DNA of 64,000 nt, from assembly GCA_014238125.1 (NCBI GenBank), contig JABABS010000093.1, positions 1-64,000 of the forward strand, in the 5' to 3' direction. The notes under the pieces were generated by a model. It saw only the letters and a program-made list of their open reading frames with translations, was not told the origin of the DNA and made no database searches. This document shows positions 48,526-58,699 of the stretch, in pieces. Made by a program: the position numbers and the translations under genes. Positions within the stretch are counted from its first letter, which is position 1; each line of letters starts with the position of its first letter. This DNA comes from Phycisphaerales bacterium (GTDB taxonomy: Bacteria > Planctomycetota > Phycisphaerae > Phycisphaerales > SM1A02).

Positions 48526-50930
48526 ATCATAAACCCGTTGAGCAATTGAAGACGATTATTTCCAGTGTCAATAACAAGAACACCACCCTGCACTCTTACC
48601 GCACCCCATGGCGTTTTGAATGAACCTTCGGAATCCCCAGCCTTTCCCCAAATTCCAAGCGATTCGCCATTTGTATTAAATTGTTGCAAGCGATTATTAC
48701 CAAATTCCGTGACGAGGAGCGTGTTATCTTCCAAAACTATAATTGAATAGGGATAAAGCAATTTCCCTCGTTCATTACCAACTGTGCCAAACGTATGCAC
48801 CAGCTTTCCGTCGAAGTCATACACAACTATGCGATGATTCGCTGAATCAGTGATGTACAACAATTTTGTCTCAGGATGAATCGCAATCGTTTGGGGACGA
48901 CGAAACTCGCATGATCCTTTACCGTGTGAACCAAATGCATATAAAAAATTTCCGCCATGATCAAAAACACTAATTCGATCATTCCCGCCGTACTCAGACA
49001 CGAATACCAACCCACCATCTCCAAAGGCAATATCTGTTGGGTATAAAAATTGTCCATCACCAGTACCGTACTCACCAAAAATTAAAAGTTCTTTTCCCGT
49101 TTTATCAAGAACACGAATTCGGTGCCCATGTGTATCTGCAATCCAAATATTGTCATCATTGTCAATAGTGACGCCTGTTGGAAAACCATTTCCAGTTGGT
49201 GGAATTGAAAAACTCGAAAGAAATGTTCCATCTTGGTCAAAGCGCTGTAATCTCCCAGTTTTATCAATCACAACAATCACTTCATTGTTGTAATCAACCG
49301 CTCTTGGCGTGACAAACCGACCGTCTGCTTTTCCTGTCCCGCCGATGATCGAAATTGGCACCTGTATTTCTGAACTATGGGGTAAAGAGTTTTGACCGCA
49401 ATTCAATAACAATGTAAAGACAAGTAATAACGATGCCCTTCGGAATCCAATAGCAACGATACATCCAGCAGCAATAGCACTAACTACAAAAAGTAGCATC
49501 ACAGAAGTAACTATTTGAGGACGTTGATAGTGCATGGCGTTGAGCAACGCAATTGCAATTGGTTGATCAGATGCAGGTGAAGAAAGTTGCGTTGTCATTG
49601 CAACTTCACTCATCGACATCGCTATCACAATTGCAAACAAAACGAGGGTTGCAATAACGATCCGATCACGAATTGCAGAGTAAAAAACGAAAAAAGAATT
49701 CGATGCATCTGAAACAAGCAATGTTCGGACGCTGCTACTTGAGGAAATCCATCGACCCGCAAGTGAACCCAAGAAACCAAAATGTGCAATTTGTGCAAAA
49801 ACAAGAAGAAAAGGAGAGAGATACAGCGCGTCTAAGATTGGTCGATTCCAAGCCAGTATTTCACCATCAACGATAATTGTTGCTGGAACAAGTGCAGCAC
49901 ATACCCAAAGTACATCTAAACATGAAGCGAACAGACGCACCCGAGACGAAACCGAAGCATGTAAGGTGGCAGACAATATAAGGATCATGAAGCATCCTAA
50001 CGCTGTCAGCAGAGCGGTCGTTAAACTTCGCACCACGTCACCACCGTATTGTGAGAATAAAAGGAAACTATCCACAGTAGTTGCGTGCAATGCACCAATA
50101 ATAATTGGACCTCCGCTGAAAACAATCCAAAAAACAATAATAGGAACTGCTGTTTTTCTTGACTTCGAAATCGCTGTACGTTTCACCTGTGTTCTCATTC
50201 TAAATAAAACGACTGCAGCAAAACAAGCAAAAACTAAGCTTGACAAACCAAGAATCGGAACGTCGTGTACCGAACCGCCAGCTGCAATGACTGCTCGAAG
50301 TTCATTCCCAATTGTACCCAATTGACTGAGATCAAAACTTGTTGTATTCGCTGCAGTAATCGCTGCAATCAACACGCAACTTGAGATCAATAATGATAAA
50401 TGCGAATGCAGATGGTTTAAAATAATCCTGCACATGGAAACACCGTCAATTCGGTGAAGCACATGCAACGAGTCATTTTTTGATGAACATGTTGCCGAAA
50501 TAAGTGCGGCTATTGGCCAACTCCAACCAACAAGCGAAAGTGCGAGTGTGGTTTTAGTTGCAAAAAGTAAAAGTTCATGTTTGACCATAAAATCATGTAT
50601 TAAAGAGCCCGCTGGCCACACTTGCCACCAAGAATAAAAAATGGCGTATGAAGGGATCACAAGTGTCATCAATAAGACTGTTAGTACAAACCGCCGCATT
50701 TTTGGCGAAAAAGTTGAAACACTCAATCCAAGTGGCCAACCAATTGCAGTCGCCAAAATACCAATAGAAAACGCCCAACCAAAAGTTCGCAGTACAACTG
50801 CCAACGAATCGACGTCTACTGTGACATTTGAAGGCACAGTAAAATTCAATAAAAGTGCGACTGCAGGAATTACTAAGATTACCGTCGCAACAACAATTGC
50901 TAGAAAAAGTACCAGACGACTATTTTGCAC
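48522..50930 (-). CDS. Iron-type ABC transporter permease fused to NHL-repeat beta-propeller
   Basis: Residues 1-510 multi-TM, resembling a FbpB-type permease; lipobox-like LLLVFTLLLNC at about 49398; then NHL repeats (FLYPTDIAFGDGGLVFVSEYGGNDRISVFD...). Confidence 0.82.
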   Translation of the reverse strand: MQNSRLVLFLAIVVATVILVIPAVALLLNFTVPSNVTVDVDSLAVVLRTFGWAFSIGILATAIGWPLGLSVSTFSPKMRRFVLTVLLMTLVIPSYAIFYSWWQVWPAGSLIHDFMVKHELLLFATKTTLALSLVGWSWPIAALISATCSSKNDSLHVLHRIDGVSMCRIILNHLHSHLSLLISSCVLIAAITAANTTSFDLSQLGTIGNELRAVIAAGGSVHDVPILGLSSLVFACFAAVVLFRMRTQVKRTAISKSRKTAVPIIVFWIVFSGGPIIIGALHATTVDSFLLFSQYGGDVVRSLTTALLTALGCFMILILSATLHASVSSRVRLFASCLDVLWVCAALVPATIIVDGEILAWNRPILDALYLSPFLLVFAQIAHFGFLGSLAGRWISSSSSVRTLLVSDASNSFFVFYSAIRDRIVIATLVLFAIVIAMSMSEVAMTTQLSSPASDQPIAIALLNAMHYQRPQIVTSVMLLFVVSAIAAGCIVAIGFRRASLLLVFTLLLNCGQNSLPHSSEIQVPISIIGGTGKADGRFVTPRAVDYNNEVIVVIDKTGRLQRFDQDGTFLSSFSIPPTGNGFPTGVTIDNDDNIWIADTHGHRIRVLDKTGKELLIFGEYGTGDGQFLYPTDIAFGDGGLVFVSEYGGNDRISVFDHGGNFLYAFGSHGKGSCEFRRPQTIAIHPETKLLYITDSANHRIVVYDFDGKLVHTFGTVGNERGKLLYPYSIIVLEDNTLLVTEFGNNRLQQFNTNGESLGIWGKAGDSEGSFKTPWGAVRVQGGVLVIDTGNNRLQLLNGFMM

Positions 50931-51909
50931 GCGCTTCTTTCAAAGCCTGCATGACATGTTCTATCGTTTTATTTCTGCGTTTTGCAGCAGCAATAAAATC
51001 AACTTGCAATGGATCATGTACGAGTAAAGCAGGAAAATTTTCTGCAACTGTTTTTTGTAATGGAATATTTTTTGAACTAGATTCTGCTAACAATGTTGCA
51101 ACATGATCACTTAGCATAAAATCTATAAACTTTTTTGCTTGCTCTGGGTGCTGACATCCTGCAATCATCGCAACAGTATTTGGAATCAAAAGCGTACCAC
51201 CACCTACTCCTTTATAGTGCTTGGGCATCAACATTGCAATCGAAGCCCCACGAGCAATTGCTGCGTGTACATCATCAGAATCAGTCATTGCATATTTCGC
51301 ACTTCCGTCAATCACCGCTTGGACAGTAGCTGCATTACCGCCGAGGAAAGGTTTACCGCCCAAACCTTGTAAAAAAGTATCAAAGCGATTAACATCCCCT
51401 GCCATCACAGCGAGATGCGTTCCTGTAGTACCAAATCTCGGATCCGCCATTGCAGCATTTGAGTATTCCCACCAATATGTAGGCATTTCCTTCACATTTG
51501 TCACCTTTGGGTCGTACGCAATTACGCGGGCGCGGGGCGAAAAAGCGAACCATTTTCCAGAAGAATCTCTAAATTCTTCTGGCCAGGCGTCTGTCACTGT
51601 AGTTGAACAAGAAGCAAACGCACCTTCCTGCGCAAGTTGAATCGTTCCAACATTTTCAGATGACCAAAATACATCCGCAACTGGTTTTGATGCTTCACGT
51701 CGAAGCCTTGTCACCAAGCCAGTCGTTTTTGATGCCTCAGTGTCACCAACCCAAGCAACTTCAATTCCAGTTTTCGTAGTAAAGTCATCAATGACTACTC
51801 TAGCGATCTGTTCATCAGCCGAAACATAGACAATGATCTTATTCGATTCTTGTTTACCACATCCAAGAAGAAAAATGCAACAAATGAAACTAATCCTGAG
51901 AATCTGCAT
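50920..51909 (-). CDS. Iron(III)-type extracellular solute-binding lipoprotein
   Basis: MQILRISFICCIFLLGC lipobox; VYVSADEQIARVVIDDFTTKTGIEVAWVGDTEASKTTGLVTRLRREA, VFWSSENVGTIQLAQEG. Confidence 0.9.
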   Translation of the reverse strand: MQILRISFICCIFLLGCGKQESNKIIVYVSADEQIARVVIDDFTTKTGIEVAWVGDTEASKTTGLVTRLRREASKPVADVFWSSENVGTIQLAQEGAFASCSTTVTDAWPEEFRDSSGKWFAFSPRARVIAYDPKVTNVKEMPTYWWEYSNAAMADPRFGTTGTHLAVMAGDVNRFDTFLQGLGGKPFLGGNAATVQAVIDGSAKYAMTDSDDVHAAIARGASIAMLMPKHYKGVGGGTLLIPNTVAMIAGCQHPEQAKKFIDFMLSDHVATLLAESSSKNIPLQKTVAENFPALLVHDPLQVDFIAAAKRRNKTIEHVMQALKEARAK

Positions 51910-53527
51910 CGTTTTCGTCCGATGATTCTGCAATCTTTTCAAGAGTACCGAAGTAATGTCGCAGAAGATCGTGATACTGACGAGGAACTTCTTCTTGGGC
52001 GATCGCTTCTTGTGCGCTGCGCTGTCCCGAAAGAACAGTTTCTCGTACGGTTGCATTTGTTTCTCCTGAGGTAACCATGCCACCCTCAAATAATTGACGA
52101 GCAATGATTGACCCCTCAACGGTGTTTACAGGAGAGCGGCTTGCCACTCTAGTCGTTTCTGTTTCTTTAATGTTGTTTTTGCCGCCATTTCCCCTGCCAT
52201 CTCCACCAGTCCCTGCACCCGTTTCACTACCTGGCTTGCTGCACATGCCCTTGCCAGCTTTTTGGCACTGCGATTTTGCTGCTTCTGCTTTAGTCATGAA
52301 CATCTTCATCGCTTCAAGTTGTTCTGTCATCGAAGCAAAATCATTTGGATTGCCCCCAGCACATTTTTTACATGCCTTACCTAATTTCTTACATGCATTT
52401 GCGGCTTGTTTCTGTGCTTCAAGCATCTCGAGCAATTTTTTCTTTTGAGCTTCAGTCAATTTCTCACTTGATTTTATTGCATTCTCAGTGGCAAGTGTAT
52501 CGCTCGAAAGATTTGGATCCATGCCTGCTGCAGCAAGTGCATCTGAGAGTGAATCATTTGCATTTTCAAGTGCAGAGAGTTGCTCGCCTAGTTTTTTCAA
52601 ACTTTCTGCTAACTGCTTGCGTTCTTCTTCGGAGAGTTGATCTGATTCAAGTTTCTTTTGTAACTTTGCTGCCTCTTGTTTTGCGCTAGAAAAGTTCCCA
52701 CTCTTGAGGGCAGCAGCCAATTTTGTAGTTTGCTCATCACGTGGCAATTCAAGTGATTGCAAGCGTCGAATTGTTTCTTTATATGCGAGTGCATTTTCAT
52801 CATTCAACAAATTATCAAGTTTTTTCTGCAAATCTGTCATCTTGCGGAGTGCTTCTCGGCGCAATTCTGTTGGATTAACATTCAACTGCGATGCCTGATC
52901 CAATGCTTCAATTTCTTCTGAAAGCGCATCCCGCAAAATTTCATCTTTTTGTAAATCATCAACTAAGGCATCAACTGATGCCTCAATGTCCACTCGATCT
53001 GCTACAACAACTGGAATTGAATCATTTTTGCCATCTGGAAACAAATTCCATTGTGGTGTCAACAAAACAATTGCAAATACAACACCAAGAACTCCAATCC
53101 AAACCCACTGTGATGAAAATGTGACCGGGAAGAAATTGCGAAGTTTCTTTTCCACTTCTTCTTGGTTTACGATTGCAATCGCGTCATCAAGCACAACAGT
53201 TGCATACGCATCTGACCGCGCGTGACAAAAAATTGCCGAACTGATGCGATCATGTAACTTCATTCGTTGATCAACTTCAGCAGCAGATCGAAAACGATCG
53301 TAGTGTGATCGTTTCCAAAACAAAATAATACTAACAATCCAAACGGATGCGACGACATATCCGAGGAACTCCCATGGGATAAACGGTGCACTAACTAATC
53401 GATCAATGACCCCAACAACTGCAAGCGTGCATGCGATCCAAAACAAGAATTTCGTTGCAGATGAGAGTGTCTCTTGCAGTTGCATTCTTCGAGCTGCGGT
53501 ATTTGCAATGCTGATAAGTTGATTCAT
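51890..53527 (-). CDS. Coiled-coil membrane protein of the MoxR/VWA operon
   Basis: N-terminal TM pairs, long charged helical region, Cys-rich ACKKLGKACKKCAGG. Confidence 0.75.
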   Translation of the reverse strand: MNQLISIANTAARRMQLQETLSSATKFLFWIACTLAVVGVIDRLVSAPFIPWEFLGYVVASVWIVSIILFWKRSHYDRFRSAAEVDQRMKLHDRISSAIFCHARSDAYATVVLDDAIAIVNQEEVEKKLRNFFPVTFSSQWVWIGVLGVVFAIVLLTPQWNLFPDGKNDSIPVVVADRVDIEASVDALVDDLQKDEILRDALSEEIEALDQASQLNVNPTELRREALRKMTDLQKKLDNLLNDENALAYKETIRRLQSLELPRDEQTTKLAAALKSGNFSSAKQEAAKLQKKLESDQLSEEERKQLAESLKKLGEQLSALENANDSLSDALAAAGMDPNLSSDTLATENAIKSSEKLTEAQKKKLLEMLEAQKQAANACKKLGKACKKCAGGNPNDFASMTEQLEAMKMFMTKAEAAKSQCQKAGKGMCSKPGSETGAGTGGDGRGNGGKNNIKETETTRVASRSPVNTVEGSIIARQLFEGGMVTSGETNATVRETVLSGQRSAQEAIAQEEVPRQYHDLLRHYFGTLEKIAESSDENDADSQD

Positions 53528-53571
53528 GGGAAGTCTTACCTAATGTAAGTGTACGCCAAAAAAGAGAGTTA

Positions 53572-54591
53572 TTACAATAATTTTTCAAGCAATCTAGCTT
53601 TTACGGTCTCTAATGGCTCTTTTACTCTTGCACCCGCAGCATGAATATGCCCTCCACCACCAAAATTGCCGGCAAGTTTGTTTACATCTATTAGCGTTGT
53701 GGGCTCATTTGGCATTGCCGGTTTAGATCGAAAACTCATTTTTGTGATACCGGGATTTGAATCCGTCAACAAAATAGATGCCTGCACGCCATCGATAACC
53801 ATCGGAGTATTGACAAGACCAACAAGATCGGTACTGTCCCCGTGCGTTTCTCCAAAATCATTACTACGCAAACACATAATTGCCACGTTGTCGATAATTT
53901 CTAAACTTCCAAGCATTCGTTGTAACAAAGCCATCCTTGCAGGTCGAGCTGTCTCTTCGAGAGAGCGATATATATCGTATCTATTTAAATCGTGTTGTAA
54001 AAGTTTAGAAGCATCTGCGAAACAACGGGCGTCAGCATTTGAAAATCGGAACCAGCCAGTATCTGTTGCAAGACCAACGAATAATGCTTCTGCAATGCAG
54101 CCCTTTCCTGTACCAAGATCAATGTTCATCGTTTCAAGCAACTGCAGAATAACTTGAGTAGCTGCCGCTGCAGTAACATCGACGATTCGATCTTCTGCTA
54201 CATCATCGCCGTTTGCATGATGATCTAATCCAACGACTAATTCAGCATGTTCCCGAAGCCATGATTCAGCTGCTTCAAGTTGAGACCAAGCGCCTGTATC
54301 AACAACGATAATGAGATCAGGAACTTCTTCTGGAAATCCATCATCCTCAATGAAACGAAGTGGTGTGTCGCCAGCAATAATTGCAAGGCCATGTTCAAGG
54401 GGACCTGCAATCAACACTTCGACTTCCTTATCAATAGATCGAAGTGCTCTATACATGCCAACAACTGAGCCGATCGCATCACCATCTGGTTTACGATGCG
54501 TTGTGACAACAATCCGTTTTGCTCCATTAATTCTGTTGGCAATCAATTCAAACGTTGTTGTTGTTACATAAGAAATGGACTGTATTGTCAT
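53572..54591 (-). CDS. nrnA: DHH family phosphoesterase (NrnA-like)
   Basis: THRKPDGDAIGSVVGM, LIIVVDTGAW, VGLDHHAN, GGGHIHAAGARV. Confidence 0.93.
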   Translation of the reverse strand: MTIQSISYVTTTTFELIANRINGAKRIVVTTHRKPDGDAIGSVVGMYRALRSIDKEVEVLIAGPLEHGLAIIAGDTPLRFIEDDGFPEEVPDLIIVVDTGAWSQLEAAESWLREHAELVVGLDHHANGDDVAEDRIVDVTAAAATQVILQLLETMNIDLGTGKGCIAEALFVGLATDTGWFRFSNADARCFADASKLLQHDLNRYDIYRSLEETARPARMALLQRMLGSLEIIDNVAIMCLRSNDFGETHGDSTDLVGLVNTPMVIDGVQASILLTDSNPGITKMSFRSKPAMPNEPTTLIDVNKLAGNFGGGGHIHAAGARVKEPLETVKARLLEKLL

Positions 54592-55490
54592 GTGTTCCTT
54601 TCAAGAAGCTGAGTTGTTTTCTCAACATCACCTTGAATTGCTTTTTTTAATTCTTCAATAGAATCGAATCTTATCTGATCTCTCAGCCAATAATCGAACG
54701 AAAGTTCTAATTTCCATCCATATTTACACAGATCATCTTCAAGCCCGATGAGGTGCGCTTCGCATGTACGATCATTTTCTCCAAACGTAGGTTTGGTACC
54801 AATACTGATTGCAGCTGGAAAAGAAGTTCCATCCTTTAGCGTACCTCGACCAGCGTATATACCGTCTGCTGGCAATAATGTCTGAATCTGGTTGATATTC
54901 GCAGTTGGAAAATTCAACGTACGACCACGCTGTTCACCCTGCTCAACTATTCCTGAAACGGAGATTGACCTTCCAAGAACAATGTGGGCATCTTCAACTC
55001 GACCACTTTTTATCAGGGTACGAACGAGCGAACTGCTCGCCCGATGGACTGACTGGTCTTGAAGTGTGATCTCTACAGGCGGGACTTTAATTGTTGAAAA
55101 ATTAAATTTCAAGCCTAATTGTACAAGTTCATCAAGCGTTCCCTCACGATTTTTCCCAAATCGAAAACCCTCGCCCTCAACTACAAGTTGCGGTGAAAGG
55201 GAGTTTACAAAATGTGAAACAAAAACTTCCGGTGTTTGATTCATCAATTCTGCTGTTGGAACCAATTCAACAACCTCATCCGCGCCAGCAGCAAGCAATA
55301 ATGCTCGCCGGTGCGGAAACTCCGTCAAGCGTTCGACTTCCATTTCAGGATGCAAAAATGCAGTTGGACTTGGATTAAAACTCCAAATAACAACGAGGCC
55401 CTCACCGGCTACTTTTCTAGCAGCCTCAACGATTGCAATATGCCCGAGGTGCACGGCATCAAAATTACCAATTGAAAGAGCAATATTCAC
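54588..55490 (-). CDS. ribF: Bifunctional riboflavin kinase/FAD synthetase
   Basis: IGNFDAVHLGHIAIVEAA, GRTLNFPTANI, DGIYAGRG. Confidence 0.93.
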   Translation of the reverse strand: MNIALSIGNFDAVHLGHIAIVEAARKVAGEGLVVIWSFNPSPTAFLHPEMEVERLTEFPHRRALLLAAGADEVVELVPTAELMNQTPEVFVSHFVNSLSPQLVVEGEGFRFGKNREGTLDELVQLGLKFNFSTIKVPPVEITLQDQSVHRASSSLVRTLIKSGRVEDAHIVLGRSISVSGIVEQGEQRGRTLNFPTANINQIQTLLPADGIYAGRGTLKDGTSFPAAISIGTKPTFGENDRTCEAHLIGLEDDLCKYGWKLELSFDYWLRDQIRFDSIEELKKAIQGDVEKTTQLLERNT

Positions 55491-55573
55491 AATATGTCAT
55501 CTTACCAAATAGGCTCAAAAAGCGTATCAATCACCATTTTCTAACACATTTTGGGCACACATGTCGACGTGGA

Positions 55574-55603
55574 TTGGACCCGACCCCGTGGGGTCAGGTC
55601 CAA
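55574..55603. repeat. 30-nt near-perfect palindrome
   Basis: TTGGACCCGACCCC-GT-GGGGTCAGGTCCAA: 14-nt arms with one mismatch. Confidence 0.85.
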
Positions 55604-55706
55604 GGGGATATATCCAATCTTGATTTGAATGGATTGGTCCTGGGTAAAAGGAGTCATGTGCAATCTTGGGTTGAATAGAGGACCTCTAGCGGTTCTAATA
55701 CGCAAA

Positions 55707-58667
55707 ATGGCAATCAAACCGCAACAACCAATTGGCAGTAAACCCGAGAACTCCAACACAGTGATTGATCAGGTGACGAATTCTCTTAGGGCAACAGCCC
55801 AAGAAGTCGTCCCTTGGTTCCTTAACCAGATGCCATTGATGTACTTTCAAGACACAAGTGAAGATGATCAACTTGCCCACTTAAGGGCGATGATTGCTGC
55901 GAAAGCTTCGGGGAAACCAATTGAACTTACTCTTCGTTCTGAAGATGCTTCACAGTGGACAATGATGCGCCCACGAGATTATCCTGGAGTACTCGCTGAG
56001 ATAATGGAAGAACTTCCATGGGATCACACACTTCGAACAGCAAAAATTCATACGGCAATCGATGGAGAATTAGTTCTTGACACGTTTGAATTCGGCGAAC
56101 CCACACCGTTCACTAATGATGACCCCGATCACTCCGACCGCTTAAAAGAAATGATCTCGTACGCAGCTGAACATATGCAAGATGTAACAGCGGACCAAGT
56201 ACAAGCATTCTTTGCGCGTAGTAGCGAAGAGTACATCATGACAGTCACACCCCTAAGAATGGCAAAGCACTGGAAACTCGTTGATCTACTCTCTGGAACT
56301 GATGGAACAAGTGTTGAACTTGAACGAGAAACTGATCCTACACTTAGTCGAATCGTTGTTGCTGTAAGTAACTCAACTAGAAGATCAATGTTACAGCGAA
56401 TCGCAACAAGACTCAGTAAGTCTCGTGTCAATATCCATCGCGCGTACTTAGATAGTATTGACGATGGGCAAAATGGCTGGATCACGCTCATCGGTTGTGT
56501 TGTTCAAGGCCCTGAAGGTGGGCCAATTGACGAGTCAAGTGAACTCTGGCAAGAAATTCGCCAAGATCTTCTCCGTCTCAAATGGTACGACCACCGAACA
56601 CTTGAACTTGGCTACGAGTATCCAGAAATCGGATTGCGTAAAGCTGAACTCATCACAGCTTTGCTCGATCTTTCATATCAAATCCTTCTAAAGAAAAATC
56701 CCTACGCATTTAACCCTACACGTTTACATTCGCTTATGACCGGCAACCGTGAAGTTGCTGCATCAATTGCTGACTTATTCCACCAACGCTTTGATCCAGA
56801 CAACCCCATGTCTGATGATGCTTACAATATTGCGAGGGCATCGCTCACCGAAAAAATTGAAAACACTGTTGATCTCGAAGATGCAAGAACCCTCTTTGAA
56901 ACAATGTTACGTGCCGTTGACTCAGTCAAGCGTACAAACCTCTTCCTTGAAGATCGCTACGCACTTTCGATGAGAATCGATGCGTCTATTCTTACAACAG
57001 AGAGCCGCCCAGATTGTCCCTTTGGGGCTTTCTTTATTCATGGTCGAGACTTCAACGGTTTCCACATCCGTTTCCGAGACATTGCACGCGGTGGCGTCCG
57101 GGCCATCTTCCCAAGGGGTGTTGAACAATTCGCTCGAGAACAAGAACGACTGTATGACGAAGCGTACAACCTTGCTTTTGCACAACAGTTAAAAAACAAA
57201 GATATTCCAGAAGGTGGTTCCAAAGCCGCACTTCTCGTGCATCCTCGTGGCAGAATCAGCAGAAGTGTGAAGGCATTTGTTGATTCACTTCTCGATCTCA
57301 TCACACCCGAAAAAGAAACCGCTTCAAGAGTTGTCGATCGTCTGCATCACGATGAACTTATCTATCTTGGACCAGATGAAAATATCACTCCAGAACTTAT
57401 CGAGTGGGTTGTAGACCGCGGCCAACGCAGAGGGTATCCAATGCCAACAGCGTTGATGAGTTCCAAACCGGGCGCTGGCATTAACCACAAAGAATATGGT
57501 GTAACAAGCGAAGGTGTTGTTGTATTTCTTGACACTGCCCTTCGTGCAGTTGGCATCAATCCTGACACAGACATCTTTACAATTAAAATGACTGGTGGTC
57601 CTGACGGTGATGTAGGTGGCAATGGCATTCGCATTCTCCACCGCGAATACGGTGACCGCGCAGTCATTCTTGGTATTGCCGATGGCTCTGGTTGCAGCGA
57701 AGATCCAGACGGACTCGACCACACTGAACTTTTAAGACTATTCGAAAAAGAATTACCCATTGCCGAATTCAACAAGGAAAAACTTGGACCAAATGGTTGG
57801 ATTGCCTCCGTTGATGACCCCGAGGGCGTGCACCTTCGTAATACATTGCATGACCGAATAAATTGCGATGCATTCTTGCCTTGCGGAGGTAGGCCTGCAA
57901 CCATTCACGGAGGAAATTGGAAAAACTTCCTCAAAGAAGATGGCACGCCAAGTAGTAAAGTAATTGTTGAAGGCGCGAATCTATTTCTTACTCCCGATGC
58001 ACGCAGAGAACTTTCACTCGCTGGTACGCTAATTCTTAAAGATTCGTCTGCAAATAAATGTGGCGTGATCTGTTCTAGTTTTGAAATTGGTGCATGCATG
58101 CTCCTTAGTACGAATCAGTTTATGGAAATCAAGGAAGAGTTTGTTGGGCAAGTTTTGGTTCGACTTCGCGATCTTGCTAGAGCTGAAGCAGAATTGCTTG
58201 CTCGCCTGCATCAACATCATCCGCATTTACCCCTGCCAGAAATGAGCGTCCGAATAAGCAAGATGATGTCAAGGACTGCTGATTCGATCAACGATCATTG
58301 GGATTCGATGACCGACCAACAACAAATCGAATTACAACAACTTGTTACAGAACATCTCCCAACAATACTTATTGATACCGCTGGCGACAAACTTTGGACA
58401 AAAATGCCAACTGCGTACATCCGTTGGATGATGGTGAAATCACTCGCTGCAAAAATGGTCTACCGAGAAGGTATTGAATATCTCGAATCGATGGAGAATG
58501 ACAATCTTGCTGGCTTAGCCCTTCGATACCTTGACCTTGAGCAAGAACGAACGACTTTCGTAGATGCTGTTTTAGACTCAAATTTACAGAATAAACACAG
58601 AATTGCATCACTTCTTCAAGATGCGGGTATATTCTCAACAATGGGTAGACACAATACTGAAACCTAG
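55707..58667 (+). CDS. NAD-specific glutamate dehydrogenase (large type)
   Basis: FHIRFRDIARGGVRAIFPRG, DIPEGGSKAALLVHPRG, IKMTGGPDGDVGGNGIRIL; start chosen at MAIKPQQPIG. Confidence 0.88.
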   Translation: MAIKPQQPIGSKPENSNTVIDQVTNSLRATAQEVVPWFLNQMPLMYFQDTSEDDQLAHLRAMIAAKASGKPIELTLRSEDASQWTMMRPRDYPGVLAEIMEELPWDHTLRTAKIHTAIDGELVLDTFEFGEPTPFTNDDPDHSDRLKEMISYAAEHMQDVTADQVQAFFARSSEEYIMTVTPLRMAKHWKLVDLLSGTDGTSVELERETDPTLSRIVVAVSNSTRRSMLQRIATRLSKSRVNIHRAYLDSIDDGQNGWITLIGCVVQGPEGGPIDESSELWQEIRQDLLRLKWYDHRTLELGYEYPEIGLRKAELITALLDLSYQILLKKNPYAFNPTRLHSLMTGNREVAASIADLFHQRFDPDNPMSDDAYNIARASLTEKIENTVDLEDARTLFETMLRAVDSVKRTNLFLEDRYALSMRIDASILTTESRPDCPFGAFFIHGRDFNGFHIRFRDIARGGVRAIFPRGVEQFAREQERLYDEAYNLAFAQQLKNKDIPEGGSKAALLVHPRGRISRSVKAFVDSLLDLITPEKETASRVVDRLHHDELIYLGPDENITPELIEWVVDRGQRRGYPMPTALMSSKPGAGINHKEYGVTSEGVVVFLDTALRAVGINPDTDIFTIKMTGGPDGDVGGNGIRILHREYGDRAVILGIADGSGCSEDPDGLDHTELLRLFEKELPIAEFNKEKLGPNGWIASVDDPEGVHLRNTLHDRINCDAFLPCGGRPATIHGGNWKNFLKEDGTPSSKVIVEGANLFLTPDARRELSLAGTLILKDSSANKCGVICSSFEIGACMLLSTNQFMEIKEEFVGQVLVRLRDLARAEAELLARLHQHHPHLPLPEMSVRISKMMSRTADSINDHWDSMTDQQQIELQQLVTEHLPTILIDTAGDKLWTKMPTAYIRWMMVKSLAAKMVYREGIEYLESMENDNLAGLALRYLDLEQERTTFVDAVLDSNLQNKHRIASLLQDAGIFSTMGRHNTET

Positions 58668-58699
58668 GAGTCGTCAACCTCACCTTAGGAAACCCGCTT

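Noticed and set aside
57362-57904. 180-aa minus-strand ORF inside NAD-GDH
   Set aside because: Antisense shadow of conserved GDH catalytic region.
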